From contig JASJOS010000024.1 in NCBI GenBank assembly GCA_030068525.1, positions 48,530-112,529 of the forward strand: DNA of 64,000 bases. Reading direction: 5' to 3'. The DNA is from Xanthocytophaga flava (GTDB lineage Bacteria; Bacteroidota; Bacteroidia; Cytophagales; 172606-1). The position numbers and the translations under genes are program-made. The notes under the pieces are model-generated. The model did no database searches, was not told the DNA's origin, and saw only the letters and a program-made list of their open reading frames with translations. This document shows, piece after piece, positions 18,042-27,499 of the stretch (its first letter is position 1; each line of letters opens with the position of its first letter).

Positions 18042-20693
18042 ATGGAACCCATTCCAAATCCCCCTCGCTGGGCAGACCGCCTGCTGGAATATTTCGTATC
18101 AGATCATCTGCTGGAAGACGTGCAGGGCGATTTGTATGAAATCTATCAGCGAAGAGCTAAGATGGTAGGTATAGCCAAAGCCCGTAGGGAATATGGATGG
18201 AATGCTGTGCGGTACATCAATCCGTTTTTCAGAAGTTATAAATCCAATCATGACACTCAACCTCTATTCTCTACTTCTATGATTCAAAACTATATAAAAA
18301 TAGCCCTACGTTCTCTCTGGAAAAGTAAAGGCTATGCCACTATCAATATACTAGGCCTTTCAGTGGCCTTCTGTATCTGCACATTTTTATTCTTAACTGC
18401 CTACAATCAGCTTACTTTTGACTCCTTTCATGCAGATAAAGACCGAATTTATCAGGCCTATTTGTTTTTTAATAATCCTGATAAGCCAGAGCGAAGAGGA
18501 CAGTTACCACTTCCGTTTGTTCCTGCTATCAAAGCTGAGTATCCGGAGGTAGAGGCTGCTACACGTTTTGTGAACGAGAGAAGCCTTATCGAATACAAAG
18601 ACAAATCGCTGGATAAAGTAATACGTTTGGTAGATGCAGATTTTCTGAAGATATTTTCATTTCCTCTGATCAAAGGAAACCGGCAAACGGCTTTTCAGGA
18701 ATTAGGAAATATTGTATTAAATGAGACAACTGCCAATGCCTTATTTGGCACAGAAGATCCGATAGGAAAGCAGATTCAACTCAAAGACAATGGAGAAACA
18801 AAGAGCTACATCGTAACTGGAGTGCTGGCAGACGCCCCCACCAACTCGACAGTGCGATATGATGTGCTAGTCCGGATTGAGAATATACCTGGATACCACA
18901 GCCGACAGAATCAGTGGGATGATTTCTCTCATACAGTATATGTAAAGCTTGCTGAAAACACCGATCCTGAAGTCCTTCAGAAAAAGCTGAAATCATTCTC
19001 GCAAAAGTATTTTGCTCCTACCGTTGAAACCCTGAAAAAGAAGGGTGCCCGACCCGATCAGCGTGGCGATATCGCTGCTGTGCGGTTTCAGAATCTATCC
19101 AAGCTTCACTTTGATAGTGAGCTCTCTGGTGGACCTCCTGTGACGGTTGTATATGTACTGCTGGGTATAGCTCTCTTTATTCTGCTTATCGCTTGCTTTA
19201 ACTTTATTAATCTAAGTATAGCCCGATCCTTTACCCGTGCCCGTGAGGTAGGTGTGCGTAAATACCTGGGGGCTTTGAAGAGTCAGCTCTTTATGCAGAT
19301 ATGGGGTGAAACAACGGTAGTATGTTTTCTGGGACTGATGGCGGGAGTAGTGCTGGTAGTGCTGCTGGTGCCAGAGTTTAATGCCGCATTTGATGGGAAA
19401 ATTAGCCTGAAATATGTGCTCCAGCCAGGTGTAATTGTGGGAATAATGGTTATGTTTCTGTTTGTAACCTTGCTGGCAGGTGGCTATCCAGCCTGGCAGA
19501 TGTCCCTGTTCAATGCTATTGAAGTACTCAAGGGCAAAATTACATTAAAGCGTCCTGGCTTTCTGCGTAATTCGCTGATCGTAACACAATTTGCCATGTC
19601 GTGTCTGCTTACCTGTTGCACCATACTGGCTGTTCAGCAAACAGATTATCTGCGTTCTGTGCCACTGGGCTTTGAAAAAGAACAGATTATCAGTATTCCG
19701 GTTGGCAACAAGTATGAGGGCAGACAAGTACTACAAAGGATGCGAAATAAGTTCGCCAATGATCCTTCGGTGATTGCTATCAGTGGTTCCAATGTAAATC
19801 TGGGACGCGGCAAGGATAATTCTACAAGTCGCGCAATGGTCGGATTTGATTACAAAGGGAAGAATATAACTACGGATTGGCTGCTGGTAGATTACGATTA
19901 TCTGAAAACCCTCAACATCAAGTTATTGAATGGACGAGAGTTTGAACGTGGCTATGCAGCGGATTCAGCTGATAAAGTAGTGATTACAGAAAGTATGGCT
20001 CAGGCACTTGGCGAAAAACAAGCCGTCAACTCCTATTTTCAGGTAGATAGTGGGGGAACCAAGTACCAGGTAATCGGACTAATTGCCGATTATCATTTGT
20101 ATTCCCTTGCCCAGAAAAAATCGCCAATTACTATGCATATTTCCAGCACTGAAGGAATCAGCTACATTTTTGTCCGGGTAGCTCCGCAGAGTGTAAAAAC
20201 AGCTATGGACAAGATGAGAGATACCTGGAAAGAGGTGGCTCCGGGTGCTGAATTTATTGGCTCGTTTGTAGATGAGAATGTCGACAGCTGGTATAAAAGC
20301 GAAGAGAAAATGTCACAGCTATTTTCAATTGCTTCTCTGGTTGCTATTCTATTGTCCTGTCTGGGATTGTTTGCGGTAGCTCTATTGGTAGTAGAACAAC
20401 GCACCAAAGAAATCGGTATCCGTAAAGTGCTGGGTGCCAGCATTGCTAACCTGATCCTTATTCTTTCCAAAGATTTTCTCAAGCTGATTCTGATCGCATT
20501 GGCAATAGCTACTCCACTGGCTTGGTTTGGTATGCAACAGTGGCTCAATAGCTATCCATACAAGATTCAGATCAATGCATGGGTATTTGTAGGAGTAGGA
20601 GTGGCAGCAGTCTCAATTACTTTACTGACAGTAAGTTTTCAGGCAATTAAGGCTGCCTTAATGAATCCTGTCAAGTCATTACGCTCTGAATAA
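18042..20693 (+). CDS. FtsX/MacB-type ABC permease with prefix domain (2 of 4)
   Basis: 883 aa with the same order of parts as the preceding gene: prefix domain (PPRWADRLLEYFVSDHLLED), helix, core domain, FtsX unit with VGVRKYLGALKSQL, second core domain, and FtsX unit with RTKEIGIRKVLGASIANLI. It ends NPVKSLRSE. It starts 17 bp after the previous stop. The central domains diverge strongly from copy 1 whereas the prefix and last 60 bp are almost identical at DNA level, so conversion between copies is likely. Such permeases may export peptides or lipids or act as mechanotransmission proteins; no substrate is evident. Confidence 0.9.
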   Translation: MEPIPNPPRWADRLLEYFVSDHLLEDVQGDLYEIYQRRAKMVGIAKARREYGWNAVRYINPFFRSYKSNHDTQPLFSTSMIQNYIKIALRSLWKSKGYATINILGLSVAFCICTFLFLTAYNQLTFDSFHADKDRIYQAYLFFNNPDKPERRGQLPLPFVPAIKAEYPEVEAATRFVNERSLIEYKDKSLDKVIRLVDADFLKIFSFPLIKGNRQTAFQELGNIVLNETTANALFGTEDPIGKQIQLKDNGETKSYIVTGVLADAPTNSTVRYDVLVRIENIPGYHSRQNQWDDFSHTVYVKLAENTDPEVLQKKLKSFSQKYFAPTVETLKKKGARPDQRGDIAAVRFQNLSKLHFDSELSGGPPVTVVYVLLGIALFILLIACFNFINLSIARSFTRAREVGVRKYLGALKSQLFMQIWGETTVVCFLGLMAGVVLVVLLVPEFNAAFDGKISLKYVLQPGVIVGIMVMFLFVTLLAGGYPAWQMSLFNAIEVLKGKITLKRPGFLRNSLIVTQFAMSCLLTCCTILAVQQTDYLRSVPLGFEKEQIISIPVGNKYEGRQVLQRMRNKFANDPSVIAISGSNVNLGRGKDNSTSRAMVGFDYKGKNITTDWLLVDYDYLKTLNIKLLNGREFERGYAADSADKVVITESMAQALGEKQAVNSYFQVDSGGTKYQVIGLIADYHLYSLAQKKSPITMHISSTEGISYIFVRVAPQSVKTAMDKMRDTWKEVAPGAEFIGSFVDENVDSWYKSEEKMSQLFSIASLVAILLSCLGLFAVALLVVEQRTKEIGIRKVLGASIANLILILSKDFLKLILIALAIATPLAWFGMQQWLNSYPYKIQINAWVFVGVGVAAVSITLLTVSFQAIKAALMNPVKSLRSE

Positions 20694-20728
20694 GAATTAT
20701 ATAGCTTTAACTCTCTGATATAAATACT

Positions 20729-23092
20729 ATGATAAGCAGCTATCTTCTGGTCACCTGGCGAAACCTGATTCGTAACAAAGTACTCTCTGCTATTAAGATC
20801 GTTGGACTGGGGATAGGAATAGCTTTATCATTACTGATATTTTTATGGGTAGCAGATGAGTGGCAGTATGATGCCTTTCATACCGAAGGGGATTTACTTT
20901 ACAGAGTTTTGCTAACTCAGCGATATGATGATGGACAGGTCTCTACAGATGATCAGACTCCTAGTCTTCTGGCACAGGCATTGAAGAAAGAGTTTCCGGA
21001 GATTGAACATGCGGTAACCGTTACAACAGAAGAAAAGCTCTTGTTTCAAGTTGGAAAAATAACAGATAAAGAGCTAGGAGAGTATGCTGATGAAGAGTTC
21101 TTTGCAATGTTTGACTTTCCTCTTATGCAAGGCAATAAAAGAACTGTATTGTCTTCTCCCGATCAGGTAGTTATTTCGCAAAGACTAGCCCACAAATATT
21201 TTAGGGATCAGAATCCAATAGGTCAGATTATCCGGATTGATAAAAATATACTATGTAAAGTAAGTGGCGTATTCAGGGATATTCCTGATAATTCCTCTCT
21301 GAAATTTGATTTTTTGCTTCCTTTTAAAGCATTGGCAATCCAATATAAATGGGTGCACGACTGGAACGCAATCGGGCCACGTACATTTTTAAAATTACAT
21401 AAAACGGCAGATGTACAAAAGCTGAATTCAAAGATCGAAAGCTATCTGAAAGATCGGCAAACAGAGTATCAATCCACATTGTCATTACAGGCATATGAAG
21501 ATATGTATCTTCATAGCCGATTTGCAAATGGTAAACAGACAGGAGGACGAATAGAATATGTCTGGCTCTTTAGCATAGTTGCCATTTTTGTTCTCGTGAT
21601 TGCTGCTATCAATTTTATGAATCTGACTGTAGCCGGAGCTGTAACACGATTCAAGGAGGTGAGCATACGTAAGATCAATGGTGCTTCACAAGGAATGATT
21701 GCGGGTCAATTCTTAGTAGAGACATTGTTGATTACTGTATTGGCCTGCTTGTTTGCTGTATTGCTCATTGCTATGATATTACCTGCTTTTAATGATATAA
21801 GTGGAAAGCATATTCAGATCACTGCGCATAACTTTCAGTTTGTTGGTGTCGTGTTTTTTTTATTTGTCTTACTGATAGGGATATCAGGACTCTATCCATC
21901 CTTGTTTCTATCGTCTGTTAAGCCTGTATCAGTTTTTAAAAGAACCTTTACATTTCGACCAGGAAGTTTGTGGTTTGGTAAAGGGTTGGTTGTCTTCCAG
22001 TTTAGTTTGTCAGGGCTATTGATCTTGGGGACTCTGATCATTCACCAACAGATGGAATATATTCAGGACAGAAATCTGGGGTTTAATAAGGAGAATCTGA
22101 TCTATAAGGAGTTGGATGGCCGTTTAGTACAAAACTATAACGCTTTTAAAAATGAGTTGAACCAAAGATCTTCCATTCAGTCAATTACGGTTTGTAATCA
22201 ACCTCCTATGCAGGTAGGAGGTACAATTACGTCTGTTGAATGGCCGGGAAAGAAACCAGATGAGAAAATAGCTTTTTCGTACTGGGGAGTAGGATATGGT
22301 TTTGTAAAAACCATGAATCTTCAACTCCAGGAAGGAAGAGATTTTTCAGACCAGCTGGCAACTGACTCTGTGAATGTCCTGCTTAATGAAGAAGCTGTAA
22401 GACGAATGGGTTTACAAAATCCAGTAGGACAGCCTATTACTTTACACAGATCCTTTGTTGCCAAAGGCAGAATTATTGGTATAGTAAAAGATTTTCATCT
22501 TACATCACTTCACACAGCCATTGATCCGCTGATTATTTACCTGGATACTATGCCTGAAGGATACATCTTAGTGAAAACTCTGCCCGGAAAGACCCGCCAG
22601 GCAATCGCAGACATGGAAAAGGCCCATAAAAAATACAATCCCGATTTTCCTTTTGACTATGATTTTGTCAATACAGCCTATACCAGATTATACAAAAGTG
22701 AAGAGGTGATTAGTGTTTTGAGTCTATACTTTGCCTTCTTTGCCATTTTTATTTCATCCATAGGTTTATTAGGGCTAACCATTCTCACTACAACTCAACG
22801 CACCAAAGAAGTTGGTATTCGCAAAGTGTTGGGCGCTTCGGTAAGCCAGATTACACTATTGTTATCCAGTGATTTTCTAAAGCTGGTTTTACTAGCTAAT
22901 GGTATTGCACTACCTGTTGGATGGTATGCTATGAACCAATGGCTACATAATTTTGCCTATAGAGCAGATGTTTCCTGGCAAGTATTTATGTGGACTTTAA
23001 TTCTGGCCTTAGGTATAGCCTTTCTGACGATAAGTTTTCAGACACTAAGAGCTGCTTTACAGAACCCTGTTAAGAGTTTACGAACTGAATAA
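20729..23092 (+). CDS. FtsX/MacB-type ABC permease lacking the prefix domain (3 of 4)
   Basis: 787-aa permease that starts directly at the first helix (MISSYLLVTWRNLIRNKVLS), so it lacks the prefix present in its neighbours. Two FtsX units carry the conserved loops VSIRKINGASQGMI and RTKEVGIRKVLGASVSQIT. It ends NPVKSLRTE. The DNA is more A/T-rich and its 3' end is not part of the shared sequence of copies 1 and 2, which points to a separate history. It lies 35 bp after copy 2 and 18 bp before copy 4, consistent with one operon. Confidence 0.9.
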   Translation: MISSYLLVTWRNLIRNKVLSAIKIVGLGIGIALSLLIFLWVADEWQYDAFHTEGDLLYRVLLTQRYDDGQVSTDDQTPSLLAQALKKEFPEIEHAVTVTTEEKLLFQVGKITDKELGEYADEEFFAMFDFPLMQGNKRTVLSSPDQVVISQRLAHKYFRDQNPIGQIIRIDKNILCKVSGVFRDIPDNSSLKFDFLLPFKALAIQYKWVHDWNAIGPRTFLKLHKTADVQKLNSKIESYLKDRQTEYQSTLSLQAYEDMYLHSRFANGKQTGGRIEYVWLFSIVAIFVLVIAAINFMNLTVAGAVTRFKEVSIRKINGASQGMIAGQFLVETLLITVLACLFAVLLIAMILPAFNDISGKHIQITAHNFQFVGVVFFLFVLLIGISGLYPSLFLSSVKPVSVFKRTFTFRPGSLWFGKGLVVFQFSLSGLLILGTLIIHQQMEYIQDRNLGFNKENLIYKELDGRLVQNYNAFKNELNQRSSIQSITVCNQPPMQVGGTITSVEWPGKKPDEKIAFSYWGVGYGFVKTMNLQLQEGRDFSDQLATDSVNVLLNEEAVRRMGLQNPVGQPITLHRSFVAKGRIIGIVKDFHLTSLHTAIDPLIIYLDTMPEGYILVKTLPGKTRQAIADMEKAHKKYNPDFPFDYDFVNTAYTRLYKSEEVISVLSLYFAFFAIFISSIGLLGLTILTTTQRTKEVGIRKVLGASVSQITLLLSSDFLKLVLLANGIALPVGWYAMNQWLHNFAYRADVSWQVFMWTLILALGIAFLTISFQTLRAALQNPVKSLRTE

Positions 23093-23110
23093 GCACACTA
23101 AATAAATCGT

Positions 23111-25699
23111 ATGGAACCTATTCCAAATCCCCCTCGCTGGGCAGATCGTTTGCTGGAGTATTTCGTGTCAAACCACCTGCTGGAAGACGTGCAGGGCGAT
23201 TTGTATGAAATCTATCAGCGAAGAGCTAAGATGGTAGGTATAGCCAAAGCCCGTAGGGAATATGGATGGAATGCTGTGCGGTATATCAATCCGTTCTTTC
23301 GAAAACAAAAGTCTGGTCACAACACTCAACCTTTATTTTCTGCTACCATGATCCGAAATTATGTAAAAATAGCTGTTCGGGGACTGCTCCGTCATAAAAG
23401 CTATGCTTTTATCAATATTGTAGGGTTGGCATTAGGACTTGCGGCTACGATTGTTATCCTGCTGATTGTTCTCAATGAATTGACCTATGATAGTTTTCAT
23501 GCCAAGGCAGACCGAACGTATAGAGTGACTGTACGTGCCCTGGATTATAATCCAAGTGTGTCTTTTGCTATTGCACCTGCCTTGAGAAATGATTTTCCGG
23601 AAGCTGAAAATATTTCCCAGTTTTGGCACTGGCAGGAGGGAATGATAAAAATAGGGTCTGAACGGTATAGTGAAAAAGCACTTGCTTTTGCAGATGATCA
23701 GTTTGTTCAGGTATTTAATTTTGACTGGTTAGAGGGAAATCCGAAAACGGCTCTTCAGGCCCCCAATTCTATTGTACTTACTGAATCTGCGGCACAAAAG
23801 TATTTTGGAAAGGAAGATCCTATCGGTAAAACTATTCAGCTAGAAAATCGCTGGGATTTAAGAGTGACGGGCGTGATGAAAGATCTTCCTTCCAATACAC
23901 ATTTTTCGTTTCGATTTCTGATATCCTGGGCAACCATTCAAAAAGATGCCGAGAAATCTCCCTTTTGGAATATCCAGGGCGGTTTTACCTATGTTACTCT
24001 TCCAGAGAAGGTATCTGCCCAAAAAGTAGAAGCACTACTTCCTGCTTTTATAGATAAAAACTGGGGAAAGGATATTGCAAAGGAGGCAAGATTACTATTG
24101 CAGCCTTTACAGGAAATCCATTATGATAAACGTTATATGACACATATTGTTAAGACCAGAACCAGAGAAAGTATTTATGGACTACTGGGCGTCGCTGTGT
24201 TTATCATACTATCAGCCTGTATCAACTTTGTGAATCTGGCAACCGCACAAGCTATCAGACGTGCTAAAGAAGTAGGTGTGCGAAAAACCATGGGCGCTTA
24301 CCGGCGAGAGCTGATAGGGCAGATGCTTGGTGAGACTTCTACACTGGTTTTTGTAGCTGTTATGGTAGCTATGGTATTAATTTCCTTTTTTATTCCAGTC
24401 TCAGAATCCTTACTGGACATCAGGCTTAGCAGTACACAGATTATGGAACCTGATGTACTAGGCATTATTGCCGGAATCGTTTTGCTTACTATTTTGCTGG
24501 CAGGATTGTATCCGGCACTTATTCAATCTGGCTTTGAGCCTGTTCAGGCTCTTAAGTCTAAGATTACAGACCAGTCTGTGGGTGGAGTTGGTTTACGTAA
24601 GGGATTGGTGGTTATGCAATTTGTCATTACTCAAGCCATTATTATTGCTACATTGGTTGTTGCCAGTCAAATGGATTTTTTCCTGAACCAGGATTTAGGG
24701 TTTACGAAAGATGCTGTTATTTCGTTTCCAGTTGGACAGAAAAGAGAAGTTTTGCTGCAAAAGCTGGCAAATAATCCTGGTGTACAACAAGTAAGTCTGG
24801 CTTCTGCTGGTCCGGCGTATAATTCAAGCTTTGCCCCTTTTATCGCCCCCGAGTTTGGCGTAACAGAAAATCAGGTGACAGAGTTAAAACGTATTGATGA
24901 AAATTATATGGATATGTTTCAGCTAAAGCTTCTGGCAGGAGAACCTATACGAAAAATCAATGGAGAAGATAGTATAAAGAGAATTGTGGTGAATCAGGCA
25001 TTAATCCGCAAACTGGGCATTTTCGATCCTCAGAAGGCTATTGGAAAACAGATTCGTGGTGCAGGAGATCCTTGTGTAATTATAGGTGTAGTTAAAGATT
25101 TTCAGAGTGAATCCAAACATGCATTAATCCGGCCCTGTATATTGTCCTATAACCCCAAGAGTTTCTGGCAGGCCAATGTAAAGCTTCGTCCGGAGCGAAT
25201 GCATGAAACGCTGGCATCTATTGAAGCGGGCTGGACTGCACTAAACCCTGAGTCTTTGTTTACTTATGAATTTCTGGATGAACATATTGCAAAAAAATAT
25301 GCACAGGAACAAAATGTGTACAATGCTTTCAGACTTTTTGCTACAATAGCTATTCTGATAGGATGCTTGGGCTTATATGGTTTGGTATCACTTATGACTG
25401 TACAGAAAACAAAAGAAGTGGGAATACGAAAAGTATTGGGCGCGTCAGTGAGTAGCATTGTATTGTTGTTTTCACGTCAGTTTATATGGCTTGTACTCAT
25501 AGCCTTTGTTATTGCCGGACCACTCGTCTGGTATTTTATGAATCAGTGGCTACAAGAGTTTGCATATCATATTCAGTTAGGTCCGGTCATTTTTCTGATT
25601 TCACTGATCCTAACTATTCTTATTGCTGCTCTTACTATCGGATATCAGAGTATTAAAGCAGCTTTGGCCAATCCGATTAAAAGTTTACGTTCTGAGTAG
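23111..25699 (+). CDS. FtsX/MacB-type ABC permease with prefix domain (4 of 4)
   Basis: 862 aa. The prefix domain is nearly identical in DNA to that of copy 2 (first about 170 bp), then the sequence diverges: helix RNYVKIAVRGLLRHKSYAFI, core domain, FtsX loops VGVRKTMGAYRREL and KTKEVGIRKVLGASVSSIV, ending NPIKSLRSE. It is the last gene of the cluster; a hairpin terminator follows. In this copy the second unit lacks the RTK of its siblings (QKTKEVG). Confidence 0.9.
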   Translation: MEPIPNPPRWADRLLEYFVSNHLLEDVQGDLYEIYQRRAKMVGIAKARREYGWNAVRYINPFFRKQKSGHNTQPLFSATMIRNYVKIAVRGLLRHKSYAFINIVGLALGLAATIVILLIVLNELTYDSFHAKADRTYRVTVRALDYNPSVSFAIAPALRNDFPEAENISQFWHWQEGMIKIGSERYSEKALAFADDQFVQVFNFDWLEGNPKTALQAPNSIVLTESAAQKYFGKEDPIGKTIQLENRWDLRVTGVMKDLPSNTHFSFRFLISWATIQKDAEKSPFWNIQGGFTYVTLPEKVSAQKVEALLPAFIDKNWGKDIAKEARLLLQPLQEIHYDKRYMTHIVKTRTRESIYGLLGVAVFIILSACINFVNLATAQAIRRAKEVGVRKTMGAYRRELIGQMLGETSTLVFVAVMVAMVLISFFIPVSESLLDIRLSSTQIMEPDVLGIIAGIVLLTILLAGLYPALIQSGFEPVQALKSKITDQSVGGVGLRKGLVVMQFVITQAIIIATLVVASQMDFFLNQDLGFTKDAVISFPVGQKREVLLQKLANNPGVQQVSLASAGPAYNSSFAPFIAPEFGVTENQVTELKRIDENYMDMFQLKLLAGEPIRKINGEDSIKRIVVNQALIRKLGIFDPQKAIGKQIRGAGDPCVIIGVVKDFQSESKHALIRPCILSYNPKSFWQANVKLRPERMHETLASIEAGWTALNPESLFTYEFLDEHIAKKYAQEQNVYNAFRLFATIAILIGCLGLYGLVSLMTVQKTKEVGIRKVLGASVSSIVLLFSRQFIWLVLIAFVIAGPLVWYFMNQWLQEFAYHIQLGPVIFLISLILTILIAALTIGYQSIKAALANPIKSLRSE

Positions 25700-25730
25700 A
25701 AGAATAACCGCTTTGGTAGAGTAAATACCC

Positions 25731-25773
25731 TGCACTCTTCAATCTATCTGGTTGGAGAGTGCATTTTTTATGG
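25731..25773 (+). terminator. Rho-independent terminator of the permease operon
   Basis: TGCACTCT and AGAGTGCA form an 8-bp stem with a loop of about 17 nt, followed by TTTTTTA, 30 bp after the last permease stop. Confidence 0.75.
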
Positions 25774-25872
25774 GAAATGAATCCAACTAAATGAAAACCA
25801 CATAGAGTATGCTAATGGTTTCTCCAATTTGCTTTATCTTAAACACCCGATATATTTATGTTTTTTGTCTAT

Positions 25873-26775
25873 ATGAACTACCTTCAAACCACTACATTTC
25901 GTCTCGTTACTATTTTCCTTCTTTGTTCAACAGTGGGGTTTAGTCAATCAATTACCAGAAAAGAAGTTGAGGGCAAAATTGCCAGCCTTATTCGTTCTTC
26001 TCACTCTGATGTAGGGGTTGCTGTGCTGGATCTGGATTCCGGAGAAAAGATGGGATTCAATGATAAAAAACATTACCCTATGCAGAGTGTCTTTAAATTT
26101 CACCTGGGGTTAGCTGTATTGAAAAAGGTAGACGAAGGTGTTTTGTCATTGGACCAGATAGTGGATGTGAAAAAAGAAAAGCTGGATACAAATACCTGGA
26201 GTCCGATGATAAAAGAGTATCCCAATCAGGATCTGCATGTTTCGATAAAAGATCTACTCAGATACACCGTAGAACAAAGCGATAACAATGCCTGTGATAT
26301 CTTATTTGAACTAGTGGGTGGACCTGCAAAAGTCAATGCTTATATCCATAGCACAGGAGTACAGGATATTCAGATCTCTGCTACAGAAGGTGAGATGAAA
26401 AAGGCATGGTCTGTTCAGTTTACCAACTGGTCTACACCAATAGCTGCTGTTCAGTTACTTGGAAAATTCTATAAGGGAAACCTCCTCAAGAAAGTGCAGC
26501 ATGACTTTTTATGGGAACTGCTGGTACATTCGATACGATCTGAACGCCTGCAGGCTGCCTTGCCAAAGGATGCAGTAGTGGGGCATAAATCTGGTACTTC
26601 AGGCCGGAATGCACAAGGTGTGCGGGCTGCTTTTAATGACATTGGTATTGTGAACTTGTCTAATGGAAAACATTTTGCTATCGCTTTGTTTGTATCAGAT
26701 AGCAAAGAAAGTGATGAGGCTACAATACAACTTATGAAAGATATAACAAAAGTTGTATGGGAATATTATAAATGA
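25873..26775 (+). CDS. Class A beta-lactamase, subclass A2-like
   Basis: 300-aa serine beta-lactamase precursor, exported to the periplasm, that hydrolyses beta-lactams. The signal peptide ends near residue 24 (VGFSQS). Catalytic motifs are S72-V-F-K75, S136-D-N138, the omega-loop glutamate E172 (ISATEGEM) and K239-S-G in HKSGTSG. The extended loops around the SDN and E166 positions and the sequence YPMQSVFKFHLGLAVLKKVD are like the Bacteroidota subclass A2 enzymes (CfxA, CGA, PER/VEB relatives). An ATG at 25858 would add five residues; 25873 gives a better signal peptide. It has its own transcription unit with no regulator next to it. The allele and spectrum cannot be inferred. Confidence 0.92.
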   Translation: MNYLQTTTFRLVTIFLLCSTVGFSQSITRKEVEGKIASLIRSSHSDVGVAVLDLDSGEKMGFNDKKHYPMQSVFKFHLGLAVLKKVDEGVLSLDQIVDVKKEKLDTNTWSPMIKEYPNQDLHVSIKDLLRYTVEQSDNNACDILFELVGGPAKVNAYIHSTGVQDIQISATEGEMKKAWSVQFTNWSTPIAAVQLLGKFYKGNLLKKVQHDFLWELLVHSIRSERLQAALPKDAVVGHKSGTSGRNAQGVRAAFNDIGIVNLSNGKHFAIALFVSDSKESDEATIQLMKDITKVVWEYYK

Positions 26776-27012
26776 GAAGGAAGCGTCATGCAACTTTCCT
26801 ACTTTGTGGGATGTAGTTGAATAGTATAATCTGGTTTTCCTATCCGACGTACTGTTACTGTAGACGAAAGCTTTCGTCCAGTTACTTAGCCTATTTTACG
26901 AAAATTAAAGCTGACCTTCGGGAAAGGCAGGATCTGGAAGCTTTTTTACGAATACTAGGAACTATACCTAAACGCGTTAATCCTCCAGATCTTCCTTTGT
27001 AAATAATAGTTT

Positions 27013-27291
27013 TTAACAATTATCGGGTGCACTGCCTGGCACACGAAATATATGTTGTATTTGTATCTGATTGATATGAGTAAGCTTTGTGCCCCATTGT
27101 AGTTTGTTCGCATGGGCAAACAGCTGTTCAAGACTGGCAAAATTAGCTGTCATATCAGGGTTAAGATGGACACAGTGTATAGACTCAGGCTTGATTAAAA
27201 AACGAATATTTTGTGTGTTGACTACAAGTGTTCCGTTAAGTCCTTTTTTAATTAGTTTGGCTCCGCTTAGCTGGGGGTCTTTTTCTGACAT
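27013..27291 (-). CDS. Hypothetical protein, 92 aa
   Basis: A short soluble protein (MSEKDPQLSGAKLIKKGLNG, then VVNTQNIRFLIKPESIHCVH) with no signal peptide, membrane helix or recognised domain. Codon use and amino-acid composition look like a real gene and no better frame exists over the interval. It is flanked by non-coding DNA on both sides, so its context gives no clue. Confidence 0.55.
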   Translation of the reverse strand: MSEKDPQLSGAKLIKKGLNGTLVVNTQNIRFLIKPESIHCVHLNPDMTANFASLEQLFAHANKLQWGTKLTHINQIQIQHIFRVPGSAPDNC

Positions 27292-27499
27292 TTTCTGTAT
27301 TTTAATTAGTTTATCTGTAAACTGTTTGCGATTTGCAAAAAAACAATCACTTTACAAAATCAAAAGTGATTGTATATTGTTGTAATAGAGCCTGTTATTG
27401 TTGAAGTGTTACAATAATACTTTCTGTTAAGGTAGGTAGTATGTATGAGTGATATGTCTTGGCTGAAATACAAAAAAGAGTAGTTGATGAACTGTTTTT

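Noticed and set aside
26817..27002. 61-aa ORF with a TTG start (ending RVNPPDLPL)
   Set aside because: The C-terminal half looks coding but the start is weak and the first half is Cys/Tyr-rich and unlikely; possibly a gene remnant, not annotated.
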